DNA from: Microbacterium foliorum
GTDB lineage: Bacteria > Actinomycetota > Actinomycetes > Actinomycetales > Microbacteriaceae
Length of the DNA: 64,000 bases
Reading direction: 5' to 3'
Assembly (NCBI RefSeq): GCF_006385575.1
Contig: NZ_CP041040.1
Coordinates: 2,232,001-2,296,000, forward strand
In this document: piece by piece, positions 49,846 through 58,991 of the stretch
Layout: each line of letters starts with the position of its first letter
Position numbering within the stretch: the first letter of the stretch is position 1
Made by a program: the position numbers and the translations under genes
Notes under the pieces: generated by a model
Told to the model about the DNA's origin: nothing
Database searches by the model: none
Seen by the model: only the letters and a program-made list of their open reading frames with translations

Positions 49846-52800
49846 TGGGCTGGCACAATCCTCCCCTGTCCTGGAACGAACTGGAGCGCACTCTCAGCGG
49901 CGAGGAATCGCCCTACCCGACCGGAGGCATGCCACCCCGCAGCCGACCGGACCCAGGGCCCGTCAGCACCAAACGCAAGCGGAATCCCCCCACCTCCGTG
50001 CATCGGCCTGAGGATGCCGTTCCCTATGCCGAGCTGCACGCGCATTCGTCGTACTCGTTCCTCGACGGCGCCTCCTCACCGGAAGACCTGCTCGCCGAGG
50101 CCGAGCGCCTGGGGCTCACCGCGCTCGCGCTCACCGACCATGACGGCTTCTACGGGGCGGCCCGCTTCGCCGAGGTCGCAGAGCTGATGGATGTGAGTGT
50201 CCAGACTGTGTACGGCGCCGAGCTCTCGCTCGGTCTCGACTCACCGCAGCGGGGCACCCCCGATCCGGTCGGCGACCATCTTCTGGTGCTCGCCGACGGC
50301 CTGGAGGGCTATCACCGTCTCTCCGGAGCCATGACGGCTGCTCACCTGCGCGGCGGAGAGAAGGGCCGCCCCGTGTACGACCTCGATGAGCTGGCGGCCA
50401 CCGCCGACGGGCACTGGACGATCCTCACCGGATGCCGCAAGGGCGGTGTCCGTCGTGGGCTCGAAGCCGGAGACGCGCAGACGCCGCTGCGCCGCCTGGT
50501 CGATCTGTTCGGCCAGGATCACGTCGCCGTCGAGCTCTTCGACCACGGCGACCCGCAGGACACGCGTCGCAACGACGCTCTCGCCGATCTCGCCCGACGG
50601 ATGCGGCTGCCGGTGGTGGCGACGAACAACGTGCACTACGCCGCTCCCGAACGCGCATCACTCGCCGAGGCGGTCGCCGCTGTTCGTGCCGTGCGCAGCA
50701 TGGACGAGCTCGACGGCTGGCTTCCGACCCACGGAGGAGCACATCTGCGCAGCGGTGCCGAGATGTCATCGCGCTTCCGGCGCCACCCCGGCGCGATCTC
50801 CTACGGGCTCGAGCTCGCCGCCGCGTCGGCCTTCTCGCTCCGCCGAGCGCGACCGGCCCTGCCGAAGCAGGAGGTGCCAGACGGTCACACCCCCATGAGC
50901 TGGCTGCGCCACCTGGTGTGGGAGGCCGTGCCGACGAAGTATCCGCACCTCGATGCCGACGGCCGCCGCAGGATCGGGCGCGAGCTCGATGTGATCGAGG
51001 AGAAGGACTTCCCCGGCTACTTCCTCATCGTGCACGGCATTGTCACAGAGGCGCGCCGTCGCGGCATCCTGTGCCAGGGGCGTGGTTCTGCCGCGGCGAG
51101 CGCCGTCTGCTATCTGCTCGGCATCACCGCCGTCGACCCGATCCTCTACCGTCTGCCCTTCGAGCGGTTCCTTGCGACGACCCGCCAGGAAGAACCCGAC
51201 ATCGATGTGGACTTCGACTCCGATCGCCGGGAGGAGATCATCCAGTGGGTGTACCGCGAGTACGGAAGAGAGCGCGCGGCACAGGTGGCGAACGTCATCC
51301 AGTACCGTCCGAAGAACGCGGTGCGCGACATGGCGAGGGCTCTCGGCTTCTCCCCCGGGCAGCAGGACGCCTGGTCCAGGCAGGTCGACGGGTGGAGCAC
51401 CGGGCTCGAGGTGGCCGACGAGCATGACATCCCCGCGAACGTGCTCGAGTACGCGGGCGAGCTCCTGAAGGCTCCCCGGCACCTCGGTATCCACTCGGGT
51501 GGCATGGTGCTCACTGCACGCCCCGTCGGCGAGGTCGTCCCCGTCGAGCATGCTCGCATGGAGAACCGCACCGTGATCCAGTGGGACAAAGACGACGCTG
51601 CGTGGATGGGGCTGGTGAAGTTCGACCTCCTCGGGCTCGGCATGCTGGCAGCGCTCCAGCACTGCTTCGATCTCATCGACGACGCCACGGGTGAGCGGTG
51701 GACGCTCGAGACTCTTCCGAAAGAAGAGCCGGCCGTCTACGACATGCTCTGCCGCGCTGATTCGATCGGGGTGTTCCAGGTCGAATCCCGGGCACAGATC
51801 GGTCTGCTCCCCCGCCTGCAGCCACGCGCCTTCTACGACCTCGCCATCCAGATCGCACTCATCCGCCCCGGGCCCATCCAGGGCGGGGCCGTGCATCCCT
51901 TCGTCCGCCGCAAGATGGCCAAAGATGCGCTCGACGAGGAGAACCGCGCCAGAGCCGCTCGTGGAGAAGACCCCGTGGTGCTCGATATCCCGTATCCGCA
52001 TGATGACCTCAAGCCGATTCTCGAGCGGACTCTGGGCATCCCGATCTTCCAGGAGCAGCTGATCCAGATGGCGACGGCCATCGGCGACTGCACCGCCGAC
52101 GAGGCCGATCTGCTCAGACGTGCCATGGGATCCAAGCGCGGGCTCGAGAAGATCGAGAAGGTGCGCGACAAGCTCTACGCGGGCATGTCCAGGCGCGGAC
52201 TCTCCGCCGAGCAGTCGGATCGCATCTACGCGCAGATCCAAGCATTCTCGAACTTCGGATTCGCGGAGTCGCACTCGTTGTCCTTCGCGCTCCTCGTCTA
52301 TGCGAGCTCCTGGCTCAAACTGCACTATCCGGCGGCGTTCCTCGCAGGGCTCCTCCGATCGCAGCCGATGGGCTTCTACTCCGCCTCGACGCTCACTGCA
52401 GACGCGCGACGGCATGGTGTGGAGGTGCGCCGACCCGATCTGCACTCCTCGGGCGTCACCGAGACCCTCGAACCCCTCGAGGGCGCACCGCTGCGGATGC
52501 CGACAGGTCTGGACGCCTGCGGCGATCCACTGCAGCCTCGAGTGCCGCGCTTCGACCGGTCGAAGCCCGACGAGTCGGCGGCGCACCGCCGGGATGGCGC
52601 CTACGCGGTGCGCATGGGGCTCAGGGGTGTGCGCGGCATCGGCACACCGCTGGCGGAGAGGATCGTCGCCGAGCGCGAGGCCGCCGGCCCGTTCCGCGAT
52701 CTGAACGACCTGGTGAGGCGCACCGACGCCACCGCCGCGCAGCTGGAGTCCCTGGCGACCGCCGGCGCGTTCGAGTGCCTCGGGCTGCAGCGCAGAGAGG

Positions 52801-53306
52801 CGATCTGGCTGTCCGGGGCAGCCGCTGAGGATCGTTCGCGATTCCTTCCCGGCACGACGATCGCCGTGCAGCCACCGCTGTTCAGCGATCAGTCCAGCTA
52901 CGAACGGCTCTCCGCGGATCTCTGGGCGACAGGTGTCTCGACCGACGACCATCCGATGGCGCATTTCCGCGGACTTCTGCGCGAGCGAGGCGTGCTCACC
53001 TCCTCCGATCTCCAGAGCCACGAGACGGGCAGGCGCATCGAGGTCGCAGGCCTCGTGACTCACCGTCAGCGCCCCGCGACCGCAGCGGGTGTCACCTTCC
53101 TCAATCTCGAAGACGAGAACGGCCTCGTCAACGTCATCTGCTCGACGGGGGTGTGGGGTCGTTATCACCGTGTGGCGCGGGATTCTCCTGCTCTGATCAT
53201 CCGCGGCATTCTCGAGCGCTCAGCAGAGGGGGTCGTGAACGTCCTCGCCGACGCATTCGAAGACCTCCGCACCGGAGTGACGCATCGATCGAGGGACTTC
53301 CGCTGA
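49845..53306 (+). CDS. dnaE2: Error-prone DNA polymerase DnaE2
   Basis: A 1153-residue alpha-subunit paralogue for damage-induced mutagenic synthesis. The N-terminal extension (1-60) is followed by the PHP domain (AELHAHSSYSFLDGA). The polymerase active site PDIDVDFDSDRREEI lies near 450. Length and motifs fit DnaE2 rather than DnaE1. The ATG at 49845 overlaps the imuB stop. It completes the imuA'-imuB-dnaE2 mutasome operon. Confidence 0.96.
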   Translation: MGWHNPPLSWNELERTLSGEESPYPTGGMPPRSRPDPGPVSTKRKRNPPTSVHRPEDAVPYAELHAHSSYSFLDGASSPEDLLAEAERLGLTALALTDHDGFYGAARFAEVAELMDVSVQTVYGAELSLGLDSPQRGTPDPVGDHLLVLADGLEGYHRLSGAMTAAHLRGGEKGRPVYDLDELAATADGHWTILTGCRKGGVRRGLEAGDAQTPLRRLVDLFGQDHVAVELFDHGDPQDTRRNDALADLARRMRLPVVATNNVHYAAPERASLAEAVAAVRAVRSMDELDGWLPTHGGAHLRSGAEMSSRFRRHPGAISYGLELAAASAFSLRRARPALPKQEVPDGHTPMSWLRHLVWEAVPTKYPHLDADGRRRIGRELDVIEEKDFPGYFLIVHGIVTEARRRGILCQGRGSAAASAVCYLLGITAVDPILYRLPFERFLATTRQEEPDIDVDFDSDRREEIIQWVYREYGRERAAQVANVIQYRPKNAVRDMARALGFSPGQQDAWSRQVDGWSTGLEVADEHDIPANVLEYAGELLKAPRHLGIHSGGMVLTARPVGEVVPVEHARMENRTVIQWDKDDAAWMGLVKFDLLGLGMLAALQHCFDLIDDATGERWTLETLPKEEPAVYDMLCRADSIGVFQVESRAQIGLLPRLQPRAFYDLAIQIALIRPGPIQGGAVHPFVRRKMAKDALDEENRARAARGEDPVVLDIPYPHDDLKPILERTLGIPIFQEQLIQMATAIGDCTADEADLLRRAMGSKRGLEKIEKVRDKLYAGMSRRGLSAEQSDRIYAQIQAFSNFGFAESHSLSFALLVYASSWLKLHYPAAFLAGLLRSQPMGFYSASTLTADARRHGVEVRRPDLHSSGVTETLEPLEGAPLRMPTGLDACGDPLQPRVPRFDRSKPDESAAHRRDGAYAVRMGLRGVRGIGTPLAERIVAEREAAGPFRDLNDLVRRTDATAAQLESLATAGAFECLGLQRREAIWLSGAAAEDRSRFLPGTTIAVQPPLFSDQSSYERLSADLWATGVSTDDHPMAHFRGLLRERGVLTSSDLQSHETGRRIEVAGLVTHRQRPATAAGVTFLNLEDENGLVNVICSTGVWGRYHRVARDSPALIIRGILERSAEGVVNVLADAFEDLRTGVTHRSRDFR

Positions 53307-53311
53307 GCGGG

Positions 53312-53701
53312 TCACCAGAAGCGTTCAGGCTCCGGCTCCGGCACACGATCGCCACCGCCCCAACGGTCCGCTTCGGCCTTCGCCGCGTCGACCGCCGCAT
53401 CGGCGCCGTGCAGGGCGGCCCTGGCACTCGTCGCGCCCGAACCGTTCCCCTCGGCATCGACCGTGAGAGTCGTGAGCGACGAGTGGCCGCCGATCGTCAC
53501 CGTGCAGTCGAGGACACGACCCAGCCACCGGATGAGCTCACCCCGTGGCTCTTCCACGCGGCGATACCGGATGCCGGTGTCGAGGTCACTGACAGACAGG
53601 ATCAGGGACTCGCCGGTCAGCTCGTCGATGCGCTCCATGACCTCGATGCGGTGCCCGTGAGCGATGGCGAGGTGCGCGTTCAGCACGAGCTTTCTGTCCA
53701 T
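53312..53701 (-). CDS. Conserved-looking hypothetical protein
   Basis: A 129-residue soluble protein. The first 80 residues form alternating strands (LTGESLILSVSDLDTGIRYRRV), and the C-terminal part is Ala/Gly-rich with a PEPEPERFW end. It converges with dnaE2, separated by five bases. A small inverted repeat at 53706 lies just before its ATG. I do not recognise the family. Confidence 0.65.
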   Translation of the reverse strand: MDRKLVLNAHLAIAHGHRIEVMERIDELTGESLILSVSDLDTGIRYRRVEEPRGELIRWLGRVLDCTVTIGGHSSLTTLTVDAEGNGSGATSARAALHGADAAVDAAKAEADRWGGGDRVPEPEPERFW

Positions 53702-53705
53702 GCAA

Positions 53706-53720
53706 CCACTCTATGAGTGG
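53706..53720. promoter_or_regulatory. Short inverted repeat before the 53701 start
   Basis: CCACTC-TAT-GAGTGG, perfect 6-bp arms, lies five bases upstream of the ATG at 53701. It could hide the ribosome-binding region in a hairpin or act as an operator. No partner is identified. Confidence 0.4.
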
Positions 53721-53971
53721 ACGTTCTCACGGCAAGCCCCAGTCCTGGAAGAAACATTCGTAGATTTCTTTGTCCCCCAAATGGCGGACAAGACGATTAA
53801 GCGATATTCTGCTGCAAGTAGCGGGGGCTACCGGCTGAACATCTGGGGATATATCAGTCGAGAGAGCAGCGAAAATCTTCGCCGCCTCCCCTACCGTCCG
53901 GGACGGACGGTGAGCCCTCTCGAGTGATCCAAATGGGGTTGGATGACTCGAGAGGGCAACCACTTCCGGTC
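53721..53971. other. AT-richer intergenic patch with no supported gene
   Basis: About 250 bp, visibly richer in A/T than its surroundings at 53750-53880. Short open frames exist on both strands, but none has a good ribosome-binding site or a known motif. It may be a decayed gene or acquired fragment. Confidence 0.6.
53915..53956. terminator. Long hairpin downstream of the TetR gene
   Basis: Eighteen-base arms (CCCTCTCGAGTGATCCAA and TTGGATGACTCGAGAGGG) with one mismatch and a 6-base loop. It begins 16 bp after the TetR stop on the minus strand. A second small hairpin (ACCGTCC/GGACGGT, 53893-53911) follows. There is no clear T-run, so termination is likely but not certain. Confidence 0.65.
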
Positions 53972-54574
53972 TCACCTGCGGAGGCGAGCGCGAAGCGAGT
54001 CGACCAGCAGTCCGACACCGAGCTCGAACGTCCGATCCGCCCGAGCGGTGCCTCGCTCCGCCCCCTCGAGCACGCGACCGAGTGTGCGAGTTCCCTCCCC
54101 CGGCTCCCAGACTTCATCGGGCGATGCCAGGTCGAGGCCGAAGCCGATCGCGAAGGCATCGATGATCGCGATCACCGTGAGCACCTCGTCTTCGGGAAAG
54201 CCGCCGTCGACGAGAACGGTCGCCAGATCGTCGTACGCGGCGATGACCGCCGGATGCGTGATCGTCTTCCCGATGAGCAGCGGCACGAGCTGCGGGTGGT
54301 CGGCATACATCTGGCGCTGCCGTCTCAGAAGCTCGACGAGGAAGTCATCCCACGTGCCCTCCCCCGGCCCGACCCGATAGTCCTCGATCAAACGGCCTCG
54401 CATCAGCTCGATGATGCCGTCCATGCCGTCCACATGGTTGTAGAGCGAAGACGGCCTGACTCCGAGCCGACGCGCGATCGCGTTCACCCCGAACGGCTCT
54501 CCGGCCCTCGACAGTTCGAGGCCGGCCGCACCGATGATCTCCGGCGACAGCAATGGACTCGATGGCCTGGGCAT
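53972..54574 (-). CDS. TetR-family transcriptional repressor
   Basis: A 200-residue regulator. The N-terminal helix-turn-helix (about 28-50, VNAIARRLGVRPSSLYNHV) is followed by an all-helical ligand domain. It is divergent from the transporter gene at 54756, with two operator-like sites between them, so it most likely represses that transporter and itself. The start is the ATG at 54574. The ligand is unknown. Confidence 0.9.
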   Translation of the reverse strand: MPRPSSPLLSPEIIGAAGLELSRAGEPFGVNAIARRLGVRPSSLYNHVDGMDGIIELMRGRLIEDYRVGPGEGTWDDFLVELLRRQRQMYADHPQLVPLLIGKTITHPAVIAAYDDLATVLVDGGFPEDEVLTVIAIIDAFAIGFGLDLASPDEVWEPGEGTRTLGRVLEGAERGTARADRTFELGVGLLVDSLRARLRR

Positions 54575-54645
54575 CACACGCTCACTCTCTGTTCGCGGGA
54601 CCGTCGAGAAATCTCTTCCCTCCGGCATCCCTCCTGTGCATAATA

Positions 54646-54678
54646 GTGAACACCATTCGTTGACGAACACCATTCGTT
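54646..54678. promoter_or_regulatory. Tandem TetR operator candidate
   Basis: The 14-mer GAACACCATTCGTT occurs at 54648-54661 and 54665-54678, a 17-bp period. Each copy holds an inverted repeat. The second, ACGAA-N5-TTCGT at 54663-54677, is perfect; the first, GTGAA-N5-TTCGT, has one mismatch. Both lie between the divergent TetR and MFS genes. Confidence 0.75.
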
Positions 54679-54755
54679 TTTGAATCCGCGCCCCACCCGA
54701 TGCGCTTCGGCAGGACCTTCGCGCACATCGCCGTGCCCCTCTCAGTGGGAGAACC

Positions 54756-55991
54756 ATGACCGCCATCGACCTCAGCACCCGGGTTCCGCTCCGGGTGCCT
54801 ACCGCCACCGCCACCTTCGCGATCGGAATCGCGGGGTATCTGGGCGTCAATCTGTCGCCCTACATGATCACCGCCGCGCAGACGGGCCTCCGCATCGACG
54901 TGCTCGCCGCCAGCTGGCTCGTCACCGCGACGCTGCTGCTCACCGCGGTCACCGGACTCGCGATCGCCCCGCTCTGCGCCGGCGGTCACCGGCGAGAAGT
55001 GGCCCGCACTGGACTCGCCATCGCGTCCGTCGGTTTCGCCACCGCAGCGCTGGTCCCGGCGCTCATCCTTCCCGCTCTGCTGGTCGGCGGGGCGGGAGCC
55101 GGCGGTGCCGTCGCGGCGTCCGGGGCGGCGCTGGCCGCGTTCCGGAATCCTGACAGGGTCGCGGGTTTCAACGGTCTCGCGAACCGTGGCGTGATCACGA
55201 TCGTGCTGGCGGTGATCCCTCTCGTGGGGCTCGCACCGATCGATGTCTTCGGTGCGCTCGCGCTGTTCAGCATCCTGGGACTGCTCGTCTCAGCGTGGTT
55301 GCCTGCGGCCCCCGTGATCGATCCTCAGGCCGGGGCCGCTGTCGCCGAGGCGATGCCGATCGACGTGCCGTCGACAGGCACGGTGCGCCTCTCTCCGGCA
55401 CGCTCGCGAACCGTCACGATCGCCGGGTTCAGCCTCCTCGTCGTGTTCGCACTGTGGGCGGTGAGCGAGGACTCGCTCTGGGCCATGGCCGGCATCATGG
55501 GTGCCGAGCAGACGGGCCTCACGCCCGAAGGGCTGGGCCTCGCACTCAGCGGTGCGACGGCGGGCGGCCTCGTCGGGTCGGTGCTGCTGATGATCGTCGG
55601 ATCCAGGCTGGGCCGAGCAGTGCCACTCGCGGTGCTGCTGATCGCCGGAGGAGTGCTGAAGATCGTCGAGGGCTTCACGTCTGATCCGACCGCGTTCATC
55701 GTGGTCTTCATCGCCTGGAACACTGTCTACGCGATCGCCTTCATGTACTTCGTGTCGACCTCCGCTGCTCTCGATGCCGACGGCCGCTGGTCCGGGCCCC
55801 TGCTTGCGGTGTACCTCGTCGGGTCGGCACTCACCCCCGTGATCGGCGCTGCACTCGTCGGCCTGCTCGGGTTCCAGGGGTTCGCCGTCGCGCTGGGCAT
55901 CGCGAGCTTCGTGCTCGCCGTGCCCACGAGTGCCATCGCCCTGCTCTCGACACGCCTCGAGCGTGCAGCCACCACCGAGGAGACGCTCTGA
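54756..55991 (+). CDS. Major facilitator superfamily transporter
   Basis: A 411-residue protein with about eleven or twelve hydrophobic segments and a hydrophilic loop near 185-215, the usual MFS split. ATG at 54756. Sequence features do not identify a substrate. The adjacent TetR repressor and the overlapping amidohydrolase gene suggest an inducible uptake or efflux system for a compound the hydrolase acts upon. Confidence 0.85.
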   Translation: MTAIDLSTRVPLRVPTATATFAIGIAGYLGVNLSPYMITAAQTGLRIDVLAASWLVTATLLLTAVTGLAIAPLCAGGHRREVARTGLAIASVGFATAALVPALILPALLVGGAGAGGAVAASGAALAAFRNPDRVAGFNGLANRGVITIVLAVIPLVGLAPIDVFGALALFSILGLLVSAWLPAAPVIDPQAGAAVAEAMPIDVPSTGTVRLSPARSRTVTIAGFSLLVVFALWAVSEDSLWAMAGIMGAEQTGLTPEGLGLALSGATAGGLVGSVLLMIVGSRLGRAVPLAVLLIAGGVLKIVEGFTSDPTAFIVVFIAWNTVYAIAFMYFVSTSAALDADGRWSGPLLAVYLVGSALTPVIGAALVGLLGFQGFAVALGIASFVLAVPTSAIALLSTRLERAATTEETL

Positions 55992-57580
55992 TGCCCACCA
56001 CGCTCTATCGCAATGCCCGCTTCTTCGCCGCTGACGACACCGCCTGGGCCGAAGCCGTCGTCGTAGACGGCGCGGACTTCGCCTTCGTCGGGGCCGAGGC
56101 CGACGCACCGCCGACCGATGCCGTCGTCGATCTCGGTGGACGGGTGGTTCTTCCCGGATTCACCGATGCGCACACTCATCTGCTGATGATGGGCGAGGCA
56201 CTGGGCCAGATCGGGCTCACGGATGCCGGCTCTCTCGACGAGATCCAGCGCAGGGTGCTACAGGCACGCGGGACGTCCACCGGCACGGTGCGCGGGCGCG
56301 GATGGCTCTTCGACGCGATCCCGGGCGTATCGCCGACGGCCGCGATGATCGACGCCGTCGTCGCGGACGTCCCCGTCTATCTCGACGCCAACGACTACCA
56401 CTCCTGCTGGGTCAACTCTGCGGCGCTGGAGGAGCTCGGGATCACCCGGGAGACTCCTGATCCGATCGGCGGCCGGATCGAGAGGGATGCCGACGGCGAA
56501 CCGACCGGGATGCTCTACGAGACGGCCGCGCAGCAGTACGCATGGGCGCACCGGGATGCCACGACCACCGACCAGCAGCGGGATGCAGCTGTGCAGCGCG
56601 TCGTGGAAGCGTATCTCGCGGCGGGTGTCACCGGCGCCGTCGACATGGCGTTCGACGGGCTCGCGCTCGCGGCGCTCGAGCGGGCGGAGCAGCGAGGCGA
56701 ACTGCCGTTGCGGATAGCCGGGCACTGGTTCGTCGCGAACACGGGCGATGACACGCTGAACCTGGCTCAGGTCGCCGAGGCGGCGGATCGGGCCGAGGCT
56801 GCCTCGAGCGCTGTTCGGGTGATCGGGATCAAGCTCGTGCTCGACGGCACGATCGACGCGTGCACCGCTGCGATGCGTGCCCCGTATGCGGATGGCTCCA
56901 ACGCCGCGCCGATCTGGCCGGCCGAACGACTGTTCCCCGTCGTCGCGGCTGCGGATGCTGCGGGACTCCAGATCGCACTGCACGCGATCGGCGATGAGGC
57001 GAGCACGCTCGCACTGGATGCGATCGAGCACGCGATCACCGTCAACGGCGATCGTCCTCGTCGCCATCGGATCGAGCATCTCGAGTACGCGGCTCCCGGC
57101 ACGGCCGAGCGGATGGCGCGCCTGGGTGTGACGGCCTCCATGCAGCCGGTGCACGCGGATCCGGCGATCTTCGCGAACTGGTCGGCCCAACTCGGCGATG
57201 ATCGAGCGGATCGGGCCTTCGCGTGGCCGGAGTACGAGGATGCCGGTGCTCTGCTCGCCTTCTCGACGGACGCTCCCACCGCGCCGCACGCGGCGCTCGC
57301 GAACATGTACGTGGCCACGACACGGGCGTCGGCTCTGGACCCCGATGTGCCTGCGGTGCATCCGCAGTTCGCCCTCCCCCTCGAACGCGCGATCGCTCAT
57401 GCGACGCGTGACGCGGCGCAGTCGATCGGCGACGGGGCGTGGCGTGGCCGCATCGCGGTGGGACAGGCCGCGGACTTCGCCGTGCTCGACGTCGATCCGT
57501 TCTCGGAGGGCAGCCGTTCGCTGCTCACAGCCCGCGTCCTGCGCACGGTGATCGCGGGGCACACCGCGTACGAGGCCTGA
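55991..57580 (+). CDS. Metal-dependent amidohydrolase (YtcJ-like)
   Basis: A 529-residue amidohydrolase-3 family enzyme. GFTDAHTHLL near 56 gives the first two metal-binding His. HAIGDEAS near 335 and FSTDAPTAPH near 420 supply further ligands and the catalytic Asp. Substrates in this family are varied amides or esters. The ATG overlaps the transporter stop by one base (TGATG), so the two are one operon. Confidence 0.9.
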   Translation: MPTTLYRNARFFAADDTAWAEAVVVDGADFAFVGAEADAPPTDAVVDLGGRVVLPGFTDAHTHLLMMGEALGQIGLTDAGSLDEIQRRVLQARGTSTGTVRGRGWLFDAIPGVSPTAAMIDAVVADVPVYLDANDYHSCWVNSAALEELGITRETPDPIGGRIERDADGEPTGMLYETAAQQYAWAHRDATTTDQQRDAAVQRVVEAYLAAGVTGAVDMAFDGLALAALERAEQRGELPLRIAGHWFVANTGDDTLNLAQVAEAADRAEAASSAVRVIGIKLVLDGTIDACTAAMRAPYADGSNAAPIWPAERLFPVVAAADAAGLQIALHAIGDEASTLALDAIEHAITVNGDRPRRHRIEHLEYAAPGTAERMARLGVTASMQPVHADPAIFANWSAQLGDDRADRAFAWPEYEDAGALLAFSTDAPTAPHAALANMYVATTRASALDPDVPAVHPQFALPLERAIAHATRDAAQSIGDGAWRGRIAVGQAADFAVLDVDPFSEGSRSLLTARVLRTVIAGHTAYEA

Positions 57581-57613
57581 GGCGTCGCACCGCGGCATCC
57601 GTCGACCGTCCTC

Positions 57614-57643
57614 TTGAGCGATATACCGGTCTGTTCTTATAAT
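57614..57643 (+). promoter_or_regulatory. Sigma-70-type promoter candidate
   Basis: TTGAGC at 57614 and a consensus TATAAT at 57638, spaced 18 bp. It lies about 115 bp before the ATG at 57760 and is unusually canonical for this GC-rich sequence. Confidence 0.55.
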
Positions 57644-57759
57644 TCTGGTGAACTCTGGCGGGCAGAGGGCGCCCGTCGATCAGGCGGTGATGTCATCGCC
57701 CGGACGCGGAGCGCTCCCCCTGTCAGCCGATGGCGAATACGACTGATTGGAGTGTTGAG

Positions 57760-58053
57760 ATGTCCGCGATGCCCGATCCGAGGTTCGAGCTCCGCAGGGT
57801 GACTGAGACCGAGTGGCTGATCGTCGACCACAAGTACGAGCCGCACGACGCACGTCAGACCGTCGCCTGCATCTACCAGGTGGATGCCGTCGAGGTCGAT
57901 GTGCTCTGGTTGCGCAATCTCCCCCTGGCGAGCTCGTACATGTCGGCCGAAGAAGTGCTCAGCGATCTGCAGCGGTTCCACAACCCGCCGAGCCGGTCCA
58001 CGGCGCCGATCACGATCCCGCACCTTCCTCCGCTCGCGACGACGGCCGGTTGA
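57760..58053 (+). CDS. Small conserved-looking hypothetical protein
   Basis: A 97-residue soluble protein starting MSAMPDPRFELRRV. GGAGTG seven bases before the ATG at 57760 favours this start over an ATG at 57730 that has none. It has charged strands and a Pro/Thr-rich tail. No recognisable domain. It has a candidate TATAAT promoter and may be transcribed with 58108. Confidence 0.7.
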   Translation: MSAMPDPRFELRRVTETEWLIVDHKYEPHDARQTVACIYQVDAVEVDVLWLRNLPLASSYMSAEEVLSDLQRFHNPPSRSTAPITIPHLPPLATTAG

Positions 58054-58107
58054 TGCCCTGCGGAGCGGTACCCCGGCTCGGCGACCGCCGCGCCATAGGC
58101 TGGCGTC

Positions 58108-58383
58108 ATGCTCATCGCTCTGATCCGTCCCGTCGAGACCAGCACTGCAGACGTCATCGGAACGACGCTCGCCGAGGTGCTCGTCGAGCTCGAACAGCAC
58201 CGCAAGCCGGGCTTCGAGCTGGCGTCGGCGCCCGTGCGCATGCTGAAGGGCGTGGCGAAGATGGAGGCGACGGGCACCTTCACACGCGTCGACGGCGTGC
58301 AGGAGATCGAGGCTGACGACATGGCATCGCTCGAGGCGAAGGTGCCAGAAGGATGGCGGATGCTGACGGTGCGCACCGCCTAG
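58108..58383 (+). CDS. Small hypothetical protein
   Basis: A 91-residue protein, alternating helix and strand, with no membrane segment. It lies 54 bp after 57760 on the same strand and just before a strong terminator. Family not recognised. Confidence 0.65.
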   Translation: MLIALIRPVETSTADVIGTTLAEVLVELEQHRKPGFELASAPVRMLKGVAKMEATGTFTRVDGVQEIEADDMASLEAKVPEGWRMLTVRTA

Positions 58384-58407
58384 GTCGAGAGGCCAGCCGA
58401 CGGCGAA

Positions 58408-58445
58408 GAAGACCCCCACCGGCTCAGCGCCGGGTGGGGGTCTTC
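58408..58445. terminator. Bidirectional terminator
   Basis: Arms GAAGACCCCCACC and GGTGGGGGTCTTC form a strong hairpin between the 58108 gene (plus) and the small 58467 gene (minus). Confidence 0.88.
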
Positions 58446-58466
58446 GCTCTTCAGGGCGTGGCCGTT

Positions 58467-58634
58467 TCAGCCGCCCGACGGGTTCTCGAGAGGCGCGCCG
58501 TCTTCGTCGGTGGTCTCGTCTTCGAGGATCTCGTCCGTGCTCTTGGACGTCGAGTCATCGGGTGCACCACCCGAGGCGGTGTCGGCCTCTTCATGACCGT
58601 CGCTGGTTCCGTGCGTGTTCTGCAGATCGCTCAT
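58467..58634 (-). CDS. 55-residue acidic hypothetical protein
   Basis: A short gene from the ATG at 58634 with GAGGAG eight bases upstream. The protein begins MSDLQNTHGTSDGHEEADT and is rich in Asp, Glu, Ser and Thr throughout, so it is probably disordered. Ribosome-binding site, flanking terminator and codon use support a real gene. Function unknown. Confidence 0.65.
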   Translation of the reverse strand: MSDLQNTHGTSDGHEEADTASGGAPDDSTSKSTDEILEDETTDEDGAPLENPSGG

Positions 58635-58749
58635 TGCATCTCCTCTGTCGGTGATGAGGCGACGGTATGCCGTTCGTCCGTTGCCGGAGAGGGGGTTGAC
58701 GTGGTGACGTCGCAGGGTGGTGCATTTCGGGCTGCCGGTTCGGGCATGA

Positions 58750-58796
58750 AAAAAGCCCCGGAGTTCCGCGTATTTCTGCGGTTCTCCGGGGCTTTG
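58750..58796 (-). terminator. Intrinsic terminator after tRNA-Pro
   Basis: On the minus strand, arms AAAGCCCCGGAG and CTCCGGGGCTTT with an inner pairing, followed by a run of T. It starts directly after the tRNA 3' end. Confidence 0.9.
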
Positions 58797-58873
<77 letters not shown>

Positions 58874-58991
58874 TTGTTCTGCACTCTCGCGCAGGCAACT
58901 CCCCTATCTTAGCCCCACTTTCCCGCCCTTCGCGAACCGGGTGAGCGCCGGGCGTTGCGTGGTGTCGGAGGCACGGCGTACCGTCACCTGC

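Noticed and set aside
50766..53168. A minus-strand frame of about 800 codons opposite dnaE2.
   Set aside because: Antisense shadow of dnaE2, which has full polymerase motifs.
53727..53975. A minus-strand frame of 82 codons in the AT-richer patch, with a segment resembling a helix-turn-helix.
   Set aside because: No good ribosome-binding site, no clear domain match, and its start overlaps the TetR gene stop.
54663..54677. ACGAA-N5-TTCGT resembles the LexA box.
   Set aside because: Arms are spaced by five bases, not the four between GAAC and GTTC in the actinobacterial box, and the site lies in a TetR-MFS promoter.
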